A stretch of 64,000 nucleotides of DNA from Sphingobacteriales bacterium (GCA_018262795.1 JADFDM010000007.1:62001-126000), one strand, 5' to 3'; positions 9,724 through 18,985 are shown, counted from the first letter of the stretch. A program made the numbers and translations. The notes: generated from the sequence alone by a model not told the origin.

Positions 9724-10088
9724 TTTTCGGAATAGGAACAGATATTATTGAAGTAGCAAGGGTGAAGCAAGCACTTGCCAATGAAGCATTGAAAGAGAAA
9801 GTGTTTTCTAAGCGCGAAATTGAATACTGCTCAAAAGATAAATCTTGCCAAAGTTATGCCGCTCGCGGTGCAGCCAAGGAGGCTTTCTTCAAGGCAATGG
9901 GCACCGGCTGGAGAGATAAGATGCATATTAATGAAGTGGAGATTCTAAATGACGAACTCGGCAAACCTTATATAGAATTGAGTGGGGAAACGCTTCGTGT
10001 GTTTCAGAAAAAATGCAATGGGCAAATTCATGTAACGCTCACGCATATTAAGGAACATGCAGTGGCTTTTGTTATTATTGAGAAGTGA
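9720..10088 (+). CDS. acpS: Holo-[acyl-carrier-protein] synthase
   Basis: The 122-residue protein has the two AcpS hallmarks: GTDIIEV near the N-terminus (the Mg-binding Asp8) and AAKEAFFKAMGTG near residues 53-65. It transfers the 4'-phosphopantetheine arm from CoA to a serine of acyl carrier protein. It is translationally coupled at both ends: ATGA with the gene before and GTGA with the gene after. It may be the only AcpS of the cell, or a dedicated copy for the pathway encoded by this operon; the sequence cannot decide, and no ACP gene is present in the window. Confidence 0.94.
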   Translation: MIFGIGTDIIEVARVKQALANEALKEKVFSKREIEYCSKDKSCQSYAARGAAKEAFFKAMGTGWRDKMHINEVEILNDELGKPYIELSGETLRVFQKKCNGQIHVTLTHIKEHAVAFVIIEK

Positions 10089-11374
10089 AGCATTTGAACT
10101 CCAATATCGAATTTGAATCTCCTGCGGCTATTAAAAAATATCAGGAAGTGGCTTTGCAGGAGGCGCTCGTTTATCTACAAAATAACTCTCCGTACTACCG
10201 GCAATTTTTTAAGCAACATCACATCTCCATAGCGCGCATCTGCACTTTAGAAGATTTGGTACAGATACCCTGCACCACCAAGCACGATTTCAGCCGCTTC
10301 AACTTTGATTTTTTGTGTGTAGAAAAAAACCAAATTGCCGATTTCACTACCACCTCCGGCACTACCGGCTCACCGGTCACCGTGGCCTTAACGGAGAATG
10401 ATTTACAACGGTTAGCCTACAACGAAGCACAGTCTTTCCGTTGTGCACAAGGGAGTAGCAACGATATTTATATGCTGATGTTGACCTTAGACCGACAGTT
10501 TATGGCCGGCATGGCTTACTATCTCGGCATCCGCGAGTTAGGAGCCGGTGCTGTGCGTATGGGTCCTGTATCGCCACAAATGCAATGGGAAAACATAGAA
10601 CGTTTTAAGCCCACTGTTCTCGTCACGGTTCCCTCTTTTCTGCTGAAGTTGATAGAATATGCAGATGTACACGGAATTGATTATAACAGTAGTGGAATTG
10701 AAAAAGCAGTTTGTATAGGAGAGCCAATTCGACATGCCGACCTCACTGAGAACAAATTGGCTGAGCGCATTCGCGAAAAATGGAAGCTCTCTTTATTTTC
10801 TACTTATGCCTCTACCGAAATGCAAACAGCATTTACAGAATGTAAGCACCAATGCGGTGGCCACCATCGTCCCGAATTAATGTTGGTTGAAATTTTGGAT
10901 GAAGAAGGAAAGCAGTTACCGCCCGGTGAATTTGGCGAAGTTGCCATTACTTCTTTATTGGTGGAGGGAATGCCTCTGCTCCGTTATCGAACGGGCGACA
11001 TCTGCTGCTATTATGACAAGCCTTGCGCATGTGGGCGAAACACGATTCGTCTTTCACCCGTGGTGGGCCGCAAAAATCAGATGATTAAATACAAAGGCAC
11101 TACGCTGTTTCCTCCTGCCATTTATGAAGCACTCAGCCATGTGTCCGAAATAACTGATTACGTGATCGAGGTATCTAAAAATGAAGTGGGGAATGAAGAG
11201 GTAATTCTGAACCTGGCAGTGAATGGAAGCCCCGACTTAGCAGAGCCAAAAATTAAAACGGCTCTGCAAACCAAATTGCGGGTTATTCCCACCATCCATT
11301 TTGTAACCGTTACTCAACTTCGAGCACTGCGGCCCGCTGAAAGTCGCAAGCCGCTTACTATTATTTTCCGTTAA
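10085..11374 (+). CDS. PaaK-like adenylate-forming enzyme (acyl/aryl-CoA ligase family)
   Basis: The 429-residue product is a phenylacetate-CoA-ligase-type ANL enzyme. It shows the ATP-binding P-loop TTSGTTGS (residues ~89-96), the adenine-site motif STYASTEM, the conserved YRTGD segment and the GR(K)NQMIKYKGTTLFPPAI hinge that leads into the C-terminal subdomain. Such enzymes activate aromatic or other carboxylic acids as acyl-AMP and pass them to CoA or a carrier protein. It has a Cys/His-containing insertion (ECKHQCGGHH, and later CCYYDKPCACG) that could bind a metal. The GTG start overlaps acpS by four bases, so it is translationally coupled as last gene of the operon. In this setting it probably loads the starter or substrate acid; this is an inference. 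Confidence 0.82.
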   Translation: MKHLNSNIEFESPAAIKKYQEVALQEALVYLQNNSPYYRQFFKQHHISIARICTLEDLVQIPCTTKHDFSRFNFDFLCVEKNQIADFTTTSGTTGSPVTVALTENDLQRLAYNEAQSFRCAQGSSNDIYMLMLTLDRQFMAGMAYYLGIRELGAGAVRMGPVSPQMQWENIERFKPTVLVTVPSFLLKLIEYADVHGIDYNSSGIEKAVCIGEPIRHADLTENKLAERIREKWKLSLFSTYASTEMQTAFTECKHQCGGHHRPELMLVEILDEEGKQLPPGEFGEVAITSLLVEGMPLLRYRTGDICCYYDKPCACGRNTIRLSPVVGRKNQMIKYKGTTLFPPAIYEALSHVSEITDYVIEVSKNEVGNEEVILNLAVNGSPDLAEPKIKTALQTKLRVIPTIHFVTVTQLRALRPAESRKPLTIIFR

Positions 11375-11432
11375 AGAACGCTTGTGCTTATAGCATTTTT
11401 TTAATTTTAATGCACCTTCTTAAGCCTTACCG

Positions 11433-11876
11433 ATGAAAAAAATTATTCTGCTCTTTAGCTGCTTCACTGCGATCGCTTTTTCCAACGCTCAATCGGATAA
11501 CATTTTCCTCGACCTCATAGGCAAAGCCGATAACAGTGCAGAGGTCACTGATTTTGTAAAGACCTATCATCTGGAGATGGCGAACAACACCCATTTCATC
11601 TCTAACAGCGGAGTGGAGGTGATTTTTAAAGATGGCTTAGTGAACGAAATTAATCTGTATAGAGGCAGCAAGGTGTACGGAGATTTTGAAGGTAGCCTGC
11701 CTTCCGGACTAAAGTTTGGCATGTCTCCAGAAGCCGTTAAGAATTTGTTGGGGAAGCCATCTATCAGTTATAATTCCGGCTATTGTGAATTTACAAAAGA
11801 CAACCGCGTTATATCTTGTTGGTTTGAAGCAGGCTTGCTCAATCAAGTAGTGATTTCAGCTAAAGGCACACCTTAG
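11433..11876 (+). CDS. Small secreted protein of unknown function
   Basis: This 147-residue product has a clean Sec signal peptide (MKKIILLFSCFTAIAFSNAQ) and a mature part of about 127 residues rich in beta-strand-like alternation. The segment GLKFGMSPEAVKNLLGKPS has the pattern 'G-x-x-x-x-x-V-x-x-x-x-G-x-P' that recurs in BamE/SmpA-like modules, so the fold may be related, but I do not recognise the family. It starts 58 bases after the five-gene operon in the same direction, with only a very short hairpin between, so it could be co-transcribed. No catalytic residues stand out. Confidence 0.7.
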   Translation: MKKIILLFSCFTAIAFSNAQSDNIFLDLIGKADNSAEVTDFVKTYHLEMANNTHFISNSGVEVIFKDGLVNEINLYRGSKVYGDFEGSLPSGLKFGMSPEAVKNLLGKPSISYNSGYCEFTKDNRVISCWFEAGLLNQVVISAKGTP

Positions 11877-11997
11877 TTTTCGTTTCCTCAAAGATATTAC
11901 TTTTTATCTGAATAAAGCACCAAGAGAATGTACGCCCGAAGGCGGCTTGGGTGGAGAAGAGAGGTAGTAAACCAATCATCAGCAAATCATCGCCCGT

Positions 11998-12579
11998 TCA
12001 ACCTGCAGGTTCAATTTGAATATCGTATTTGTGCAATAGCCCAATTACTTCGGGCAGTGAAAAGCGTGCCTTCTTGATTTTATTTTTTTCTGCGTCAATA
12101 GAATAATTAAAAGCGGTACGGAAATCACATTTCTCCAAAATCGTGTGATCAAATACAGCCCTACCCAAGTCGCAGTGATCAAATATCGAAGCGCTTAGGT
12201 TGCATTCTGTAAAATCGGTTTCTTGCAAGTGAGAGTTTTTGAAAATCGTTCCTTTTATTTTGGTGCGGTAGAAAGAGGAATGGTTCAGTGTGCAGTTTTC
12301 AAAATTGAAACACAAGCCAAAATCATGGCAGTCGTCAAAGCGAAGCCCCAACATTTTACAATCTTTAAAAGCCACCTCTCGAAGGGCAGTGCCTACCAAC
12401 TTTACTAAACTCAAATTGCATTCAGCAAATCGGCAGTCAATAAATTTTATCTCCGAAAGAGTAGTATTTGAAAAGTCACAGTTATTGAAGTCGCAATTTT
12501 CATACTCTCCTTTTTCAAGCGGAGTTTCTTTAAAATCAATTCGTGCAAAAGTGCTATTCTCTTTACTAACCTCGCTCAT
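11998..12579 (-). CDS. Pentapeptide-repeat protein
   Basis: The 193-residue protein is built almost wholly from A(D/N)LXX-type pentapeptides, for example CDFNN CDFSN TTLSE IKFID CRFAE CNLSL, with Phe or Leu at every fifth position. This predicts a right-handed quadrilateral beta-helix of about seven coils. The length and continuous repeat resemble the Qnr/McbG subgroup, whose members mimic DNA and protect gyrase, but many such proteins have other roles, and no resistance claim can be made from sequence. It ends with a non-repeat helix (SLPEVIGLLHKYDIQIE). It stands 66 bases downstream of the P-type ATPase gene on the same strand, so the two may share a transcript. Confidence 0.88.
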   Translation of the reverse strand: MSEVSKENSTFARIDFKETPLEKGEYENCDFNNCDFSNTTLSEIKFIDCRFAECNLSLVKLVGTALREVAFKDCKMLGLRFDDCHDFGLCFNFENCTLNHSSFYRTKIKGTIFKNSHLQETDFTECNLSASIFDHCDLGRAVFDHTILEKCDFRTAFNYSIDAEKNKIKKARFSLPEVIGLLHKYDIQIEPAG

Positions 12580-12645
12580 ACATTGGTTTTTGAGATGATA
12601 GATTTAAGTGTTGAAGTGCTCATTTTCTTAGCTGCTTCTTGCACA

Positions 12646-15144
12646 TTATTTGCCAGCACGCTTTCCCCACTTCACCCCTTCGTACCAAATCACAGAAACA
12701 AAACCGATGAGGATGCTGACAAACAAAGCGGATAGGTTCGGGCGTTCAAATTCAAAGAAGTGTGCCAACGGTTTTACAAAAAGCAGCAAGCCTGTCAATG
12801 CCAGCGTGATACCTACGATGAGCAGCACCAGATTATTTTTATAGCGAAGCGTAGTGAGTAACGAATATTCGAAGGAACGATTGACTAAGGTGAGAAAGAT
12901 ATTGGCCGAAATGAGCACAACAAACACCATGGTGCGAGTCACTGCCTCATTGAATCCCTGCGCCACCGCATATTGATAAGCTACTAAAGCCCCCACCGTA
13001 ATCATCAAACCTTGCAGCACACTGGTGGCGAGTTCTTTCCCTTCAAAAAATGTAGTGGTAAAAGGACGCGGCTTTTGCTGCATCGTGTTTTTCTCCATCG
13101 GCTCGTTTTCGTAAATCAGCGAACAGGTAGGCCCCATAATCAACTCTAAAAAGATAATGTGTACGGGTGAAAAAATATTCGGATACTTCCAACTCAAAGC
13201 CAGCGGAACAAATACGGTGAGAATAATTGGGATGTGAATGGAGATAATATATTGAATAGCCTTTTTCAGGTTGGTGTAAATTTTTCGACCCATTGCCACC
13301 GCATCTACCATCTTCGACAAGTCATCTTCTATTAAAATAAGTGAGGCGGCCTGCTTGGCTATTTCTGTTCCTTTTCGTCCCATAGCTATCCCTATATGTG
13401 CGGCTTTTAAGGCCGGCCCGTCATTCACCCCATCACCGGTCATCGCCACTATTTCACGTTTCGCTTTCAGTGCATTTATCAGTTTCAGTTTAGCTTCGGG
13501 AAACATGCGGGTAAATAGTTGAGTATCTTCGATACGTTGTTCCAATTCGCTTTCGTTGAGCGCCATCAGGTCATCGCCCGATAAACTTTTATCCCCACCT
13601 CTAAAGCCTACTTGCCGGGCTATAGCCATAGTGGTAGCCGCATAATCGCCCGTCACAATTTTTACTTTGATTCCCGCTTCATAAAAGTGTTCAAATACTG
13701 CTTGTATCCCTTTTTTAGGCGGATCATAAAAAGCGACTAAACCTTTAAACCGAAAGCGGAATTGCTGTTGCGTGTCCGGAAAATCATCGCCTGTAAAATC
13801 GGCATCGCCTACTGCCAGCACTCGGTATCCGTCAGTTGCTAATTGGAGGATAGCAGCTTCAATGTTTTCCTTTTCCTTGTTTGATAGATCGCTTACTGCC
13901 ATGATGGCTTCGGGCGAACCTTTGGCAGCAATGATGCGCACGCCTGACTGGTTGCTGAACAGGTGCGTCATCATAGGAGGAATTCCCGATAGCGGATATT
14001 CGTGAAACATCCGATACTCTTTTCGTTCATCTACCACAGCGGTATCGGCATAAGCCTGATGAAGGGCAATTTCCATAGTGTCGAAAGCAATAGGCTCGCT
14101 GGCCCACATCGCCAGTCGTATCAATTCTTTTCCGGCATCGGTTATATTTTTTTCAAAGTCGCTGATGGTATTGTTAGAAAGTAGATAAAACTTAGCGAGG
14201 CTCATTCGATTCTCGGTAATGGTGCCTGTTTTATCGGTGCATATCACCGTTGCGCTTCCGAGTGTTTCTACTGTTTTCATTTGCTTCACTACAATTCCCA
14301 TTTTCATCAGCCGCCAAGCACCCATCGCCATGAAAGTGGTAAAGGCCACCGGAATTTCTTCGGGCAAAATACTCATCGCCAGCGTGAGAGCTTTCAGCAA
14401 ACTGTCTAATATGATTCCAGAGCGGAAGTAGTTAATGCCCCAAACGATAAAGAACACCACCGCTCCCAACAGCGCCATCTTCTTTACAAAATTGTTGATT
14501 TGCAATTCGAGCGGAGTGCTCTCCTCCTGAATACTTTCTAAACTGCTCCCTATTTTACCTAAGCGGGTGTCGCCACCAATGGCTGTTACCTTGGCAATAG
14601 CCAAACCGCTGGCTACCGTAGTGCCGCTGAAAATTTCATTATCAGCTTTTGAAGCGTCCTTATAAACGGCTAACGATTCTCCCGTCAGAATAGATTCATT
14701 CACCGAGAAATCATTGGAATGCAAGATGATACCGTCAGCAGCAATCGAAGTGCCTTCCTCCACCATCAGGTGGTCGCCTATTACAATCTCTTCTGTTTTG
14801 ATGTTTTCTTCCACTCCATTGCGAATGACCTTGCTGGTGGGGCGAGTAAATTCTTTTAGTTTTTCTAAAGCATTGCGACTACGGGTATCCTGATAAAGTG
14901 AAATAGCAGAAACCAACACAATGGCAGAAGCAAGAAAAATTCCATCACCGATATTGCCGGAGATAAAATAAATAATAGAAGCCGCCAGCAATAGCAGCAC
15001 CATCGGCTCTTTGGCCAAGCTTTTTACAATGTAGAACAAACGGTTTTCCTGCTTAAAGTGCAAGCGATTATCTCCGTACTTCGCTCTTGCCTTTAGCACT
15101 TCTTCACTGCTTAATCCGCGTATATTAAAGTTGTTTGTTGACAA
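12646..15144 (-). CDS. Cation-translocating P-type ATPase
   Basis: The 832-residue protein has all P-type ATPase landmarks in order: an N-terminal cation-ATPase domain, actuator motif TGES (154-157), the TM4 ion-site motif PEEIP (261-265), the phosphorylated Asp304 in DKTGTIT, and GDGVND hinge motif. Around ten membrane helices are predicted. The architecture is P2/P3-like (Ca2+ or H+ pump type); PEEIP differs from the PEGLP of classic Ca2+ pumps, so the ion is uncertain. No metal-binding N-terminal CXXC domain is present, which argues against a Cu/Zn/Cd pump. It is transcribed leftward with the pentapeptide gene downstream. Confidence 0.92.
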   Translation of the reverse strand: MSTNNFNIRGLSSEEVLKARAKYGDNRLHFKQENRLFYIVKSLAKEPMVLLLLAASIIYFISGNIGDGIFLASAIVLVSAISLYQDTRSRNALEKLKEFTRPTSKVIRNGVEENIKTEEIVIGDHLMVEEGTSIAADGIILHSNDFSVNESILTGESLAVYKDASKADNEIFSGTTVASGLAIAKVTAIGGDTRLGKIGSSLESIQEESTPLELQINNFVKKMALLGAVVFFIVWGINYFRSGIILDSLLKALTLAMSILPEEIPVAFTTFMAMGAWRLMKMGIVVKQMKTVETLGSATVICTDKTGTITENRMSLAKFYLLSNNTISDFEKNITDAGKELIRLAMWASEPIAFDTMEIALHQAYADTAVVDERKEYRMFHEYPLSGIPPMMTHLFSNQSGVRIIAAKGSPEAIMAVSDLSNKEKENIEAAILQLATDGYRVLAVGDADFTGDDFPDTQQQFRFRFKGLVAFYDPPKKGIQAVFEHFYEAGIKVKIVTGDYAATTMAIARQVGFRGGDKSLSGDDLMALNESELEQRIEDTQLFTRMFPEAKLKLINALKAKREIVAMTGDGVNDGPALKAAHIGIAMGRKGTEIAKQAASLILIEDDLSKMVDAVAMGRKIYTNLKKAIQYIISIHIPIILTVFVPLALSWKYPNIFSPVHIIFLELIMGPTCSLIYENEPMEKNTMQQKPRPFTTTFFEGKELATSVLQGLMITVGALVAYQYAVAQGFNEAVTRTMVFVVLISANIFLTLVNRSFEYSLLTTLRYKNNLVLLIVGITLALTGLLLFVKPLAHFFEFERPNLSALFVSILIGFVSVIWYEGVKWGKRAGK

Positions 15145-15315
15145 GGGAAATGGGGTTTCGGTGAATCAGATTCACCCGGCACGGTCAATGGTATCGGGTT
15201 TAATATTTCCGCAATGCGCCAATATACGCATTCCCCTAATTCTACTAAGCGGGAAAAAAATAACAGAGAGAATAAATAAATTTTCAGCGAAAGCAAGAGC
15301 AGTGGATGGAGCTAT

Positions 15316-15347
15316 AAAAAAAAGAGCGGAATGGTTTCCCATTCCGC
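15316..15347 (-). terminator. Intrinsic terminator facing minus strand
   Basis: GCGGAATGG (15326-15334) pairs with CCATTCCGC (15339-15347) around a four-base loop; on the minus strand eight T follow directly. On the plus strand no T-run follows, so it terminates a leftward transcript. No annotated protein gene ends here, which implies an RNA or very small gene to its right. Confidence 0.85.
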
Positions 15348-15480
15348 CTCGCCTGAAACACTGGAACTAATGCTCCAAGCTTATCGTTTGCGGACTTGTC
15401 ACCCCCGCGCCCCCGCTGGGTATACTATGAACGAAATCCATAGCCGACAAGTCGCGGAAAACGACCCATAAACTTAAAAA
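15316..15480 (-). ncRNA. Candidate structured small RNA
   Basis: Read on the minus strand, about 160 bases fold strongly and end in a proper intrinsic terminator. The closing helix pairs the stretch at 15446-15463 with 15385-15400 (ACTTGTC against GACAAGT, extended outward past two small bulges by GC and CGTTT/AAACG, 15 pairs). Inside it are a hairpin CTATG (15425-15429)/CATAG (15439-15443) and an ACCC/GGGT hairpin with a GC-rich loop, giving a three-way junction. A small stem TGGA/TCCA near 15362-15376 and the terminator follow. I do not recognise a known family: no tmRNA, RNase P, SRP or 6S core is visible. A 24-codon ATG frame lies inside but is broken up by the helices. Promoter not identified. 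Confidence 0.4.
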
Positions 15481-15722
15481 TTTATCGTATTGCCAAGTAT
15501 TTTCTGCTCATTTTTTTTATTTCTCCATTTTATAGCCCTTCCCAAAAGGTAAAATAATGGGAGACCGAGGGGTAAAATCAAAAAATGGACAGCCTGCACC
15601 ATTCTGTTAAATACTTTGCCCGGCAAAACCTCTTTTTCCTCTCAATCCGTATAATCTTTACACGACTGCCTGCAATGCAGGTGTAAGCATGTAATTTCGA
15701 GTAGTAAATCAGTTGTAAAAGA
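15481..15722. other. Gene-free leader region before the caspase-like pair
   Basis: No coding frame seen. It holds a short palindrome CCTGC/GCAGG at about 15666-15678 close to the start of the next gene, and A/T-rich sequence that should contain promoters for the plus-strand pair and for the minus-strand RNA. No element matches the full Bacteroidota consensus. Confidence 0.35.
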
Positions 15723-18700
15723 GTGAAGGAAGCGGTCAAAATTTGGATTTTTGTTTTTGCGTTAATGTGTTTCAACCACGTATGGGGGGCTACCCTTGAG
15801 CCTGACTCTATTTCAAGTAATATTTTTGAGATTGAGAAGAACTCGGCCTTACAGCGCATTTCCTTTGAAAAAGTAAGAATCGCCAACGACTATAAAAGTG
15901 CCGATGTGCGCTTGATGAACCTGGTGGACAGTGTTTCCTTATTCATTCTTGCTCTTGATGTTCCCAAAGAGCAACGAAATGTGTACCTCAATCGTTTGCA
16001 GACTTACCTTAAAAACATTAACCGCTATTATTCCGACAGCTATCTTCGAAATGGAACTTATCTGGCAGTGTTGAGCTATTACCCGGTGATGATTCAATGG
16101 GATCAACAGGGAACACTTTTAGAAAACCTGAAAAGATACGAAGCGTTTTCTATTAAGGCTACGCGGTTAATTGCCAGTGACGCTATTGCAGAAGACTTTT
16201 TGACGGACTATATGAAAGATAACGAGGACGACATTTTTCGTTATGCAGATGAATATGATGACAGAGGTTTCGCTCGAAAATTACTTGAAAAAGCATTGCG
16301 ACTGGCTCCTGAATCAGCTAAAAGATATTACTCTACCGACAACTCTGTTACATCTTTACTTCGCGGGAGTAATGATATCTATGTCAAGAAGAGTTTTGAA
16401 ATTTACAATCGCTACGGACTCAAATCTCGCGCTTACATTTTATTAGATGACATTATAAAGAATAATATTTCCGTATCGGGAGCTGACTCTTTAGGAAATG
16501 ATGCCGATGAAATGTTTTCTTACTTAGTGAAAAACGCTATAAAACTCAACGGAGCCGTTAACTATTCGGCCTACCGCTATATGCACAATACCGCCATTGA
16601 TTTAATGCGCAAGGCGAATCAGGATGCCCTGAACTCTGACTATGGTTTTAGCAATTTTAAGAATCGCACCCCCGAGGAAATGTTTGCACTACTCGCCTAT
16701 GGTTACAAAGAAACTACTCTTCGCACCTTTGAAATGTTAGTGCAAATTTTGAAGAAGCGAGCAGCAGGAACACCTATCAGCAGTTCATTGATTAACTCCT
16801 TAGATAAAGAAGCGCTAAAAGATTTGATTATACACTGCGATAAAAATCAAACACTGGATAATCTGTTATCGTTGGTAGATGATGAACGGAAAGACTATTT
16901 GCTGGCGCTCACCACAATGGATGAGCAGGAAGATGTAATGCCTCCGTTTAAACAATTTAGTGCCGTGGACGAAACGGGAATACATGAGCAAGGCTATCGA
17001 AGTATGAGTGAAATTACCAAAGCCCGTCCACCAAAACCCGTATCAGCAGATGTTTCAGCGGAAGCCATTCCGGTAGTAGAGAAGCCCTTGCCGCTCAGCG
17101 AAGTGAAAGAAGAACAGCCGGTAACCGGTTTGCCGGTATTGGAGAAAAAGGAGCTTGAAATTGAAAATCCGAATGCCGGCTCTGAGTTAACTACTTCCTC
17201 TATTAAAAAGGCTGACATTGCACCTATACCTCTCCCAGAAATAAAAGTTGAGCCTATTAAAATTGAATTGACGGAGGAAGTGAAAGCCAAATTGGGGCTG
17301 AAAAAAAATATTCTCAAGACATTGCAAAACATTCCTGATTTTATTGATAAACCTTATGGAGAAGAAATTCTCACCTATGCTGCACAACGCGAACCCGATG
17401 AACTATTTAAGCGGGTAGAGATGTTTAAGCAAAAACATTACTGCACAAAATTACTGGAAGAGTGTGCGGTCAATGCTCCTATTTCTGTAAAACGATATCT
17501 CTATAATCCATCGCATCCGGTCAACTATATTTTACAGCACAGCAACAATGCGACAGTGAAAAAAATTCTGGAAATAAATCAGAAGTTGGGCTATCAAAGC
17601 AAGCCACTGTTATTGCTCGATGATATAATGAATAACCGAATCACTCTGCAACAGGCCATCACTGTTTCGGCCAATCCAATTGAGTTGTTCAGCGCATTGG
17701 TAAAGATTATTTCGCGGCCTACCTACCTCGGCAAATACAGTATTGATCATGAAATGCGCGACTACAGTCTTCGCTTTGTGCGCGAGATCAATGATAAAAT
17801 TGCTTCGGGTGCCTCGCAACCTTTCTATTCAGTAGAGTCATTCAATTCCACAGAACTTTATTTTTTGATGTTGTATGGCCGTGATGAAGTGTTTGCTTCC
17901 ACTTTCAATGGTTTGTTCAACCGCTTTATGCTGAAACTCCCCAACGGAAGTGGAGAGTCTTTTATGAATTCAATCAATCACAATCAGTTTCGTGATTTCC
18001 TATCTCTGTGCTCTAACTATGATGTGTTAGAAGAGTTTCTCGCCAAATTCAACACTGCCGAAAGAAGTAAATTACTGTCGGCATATATTTCTAATTTAGA
18101 GAAGGAACAGGATAATCTTTCATCGGTAGTACTGGTAGCCGAAGCTATTTCTAACCTTACCGATAACCAAATTCTATCGGTGTTAGAAGAAGCCATTAAA
18201 AAAGAATATGAACGAGTAACTAAGGAAAAGGATCAGATAGGTATCTCCGTTTATGGAGTGTTATCCAGCATTATTTCCGGGAATGCAAAAACAGAAGCCG
18301 GGTGGTACCACCAGATTTCACAGCAATTCAGTATCGCTCCGGTGAGTACTCTTTCGCAGGAAGCGCTTTTTAATACAGAGGGAAAATGTATAGAGCAGAT
18401 GTATTTCTACAATGATGATGACGGGCGCAGCTCCTTCATCAACTTTATGAATACTTACAAAAATCAGAATGCGTGGAAGATTGAGGATAAGTACAATTAT
18501 GTCCGTATTTCATCTGAAGATGGTCGCAGAATTGAAATCTTTGCAAACAAACCCGAGTACGAAGAAAACGGAGTAAATGCGATTAATGCTTACTTGAAAG
18601 ATAAAGCATTAGTGCCTTCCGTGATTGTGCACCGAGGGCATAGTTTCCATACCGAGGCCACTCTCGAGAAAGTGCAAAGCAGCGCTAAGCTTATATTTGT

Positions 18701-18983
18701 CGGCTCCTGCGGAGGGTTCTATAAAATTTCTATCGCTCTGGAAAATGCGCCCGATGCACATATCATCTCCACCAAACAAGTGGGCACCAAAACCGTAAAC
18801 GATGCGATGCTCTTTGCCTTAAATGAAAATATCCGACAAGGCAAAGACATTGTATGGAATGAATTTTGGGATCGGATGAAAGAGAAGTTTGCCAACAACC
18901 AATACTTCAGCGATTATATTCCTCCACAAAAAAATTTAGAGTCCACATTTATCAGAGCGTATTATAAAATTCTAGGGGTTTAA
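15723..18983 (+). CDS. Large secreted protein with C-terminal caspase-like His/Cys domain (paralogue 1)
   Basis: This 1086-residue product has a signal peptide (ending VWGA near residue 23). Its mature part holds two copies of an alpha-helical module (around residues 179-265 and 569-655, sharing KLLE-A-AP-S-KRY...LLDDI). Between them is a Pro/Lys/Glu-rich linker (~405-525). A C-terminal domain follows (~890-1086). That domain carries VHRGHSF (His970, Gly972, His973) and, after predicted strands, VGSCGGF (Cys996). A His-Gly before a Cys at the end of a hydrophobic strand is the pattern of clan CD peptidases (caspase, gingipain, clostripain), though here the His-Cys distance of 23-26 residues is short. 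I do not recognise a named family. GTG start; the paralogue begins two bases after the stop, so they form an operon. Peptidase activity is inference. Confidence 0.8.
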   Translation: MKEAVKIWIFVFALMCFNHVWGATLEPDSISSNIFEIEKNSALQRISFEKVRIANDYKSADVRLMNLVDSVSLFILALDVPKEQRNVYLNRLQTYLKNINRYYSDSYLRNGTYLAVLSYYPVMIQWDQQGTLLENLKRYEAFSIKATRLIASDAIAEDFLTDYMKDNEDDIFRYADEYDDRGFARKLLEKALRLAPESAKRYYSTDNSVTSLLRGSNDIYVKKSFEIYNRYGLKSRAYILLDDIIKNNISVSGADSLGNDADEMFSYLVKNAIKLNGAVNYSAYRYMHNTAIDLMRKANQDALNSDYGFSNFKNRTPEEMFALLAYGYKETTLRTFEMLVQILKKRAAGTPISSSLINSLDKEALKDLIIHCDKNQTLDNLLSLVDDERKDYLLALTTMDEQEDVMPPFKQFSAVDETGIHEQGYRSMSEITKARPPKPVSADVSAEAIPVVEKPLPLSEVKEEQPVTGLPVLEKKELEIENPNAGSELTTSSIKKADIAPIPLPEIKVEPIKIELTEEVKAKLGLKKNILKTLQNIPDFIDKPYGEEILTYAAQREPDELFKRVEMFKQKHYCTKLLEECAVNAPISVKRYLYNPSHPVNYILQHSNNATVKKILEINQKLGYQSKPLLLLDDIMNNRITLQQAITVSANPIELFSALVKIISRPTYLGKYSIDHEMRDYSLRFVREINDKIASGASQPFYSVESFNSTELYFLMLYGRDEVFASTFNGLFNRFMLKLPNGSGESFMNSINHNQFRDFLSLCSNYDVLEEFLAKFNTAERSKLLSAYISNLEKEQDNLSSVVLVAEAISNLTDNQILSVLEEAIKKEYERVTKEKDQIGISVYGVLSSIISGNAKTEAGWYHQISQQFSIAPVSTLSQEALFNTEGKCIEQMYFYNDDDGRSSFINFMNTYKNQNAWKIEDKYNYVRISSEDGRRIEIFANKPEYEENGVNAINAYLKDKALVPSVIVHRGHSFHTEATLEKVQSSAKLIFVGSCGGFYKISIALENAPDAHIISTKQVGTKTVNDAMLFALNENIRQGKDIVWNEFWDRMKEKFANNQYFSDYIPPQKNLESTFIRAYYKILGV

Positions 18984-18985
18984 AG

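Noticed and set aside
15349-15500. tmRNA or SRP RNA at the minus-strand structured region
   Set aside because: No tRNA-like ends, no tag ending in Leu-Ala-Ala and no SRP GGAAGCA-type core could be found.
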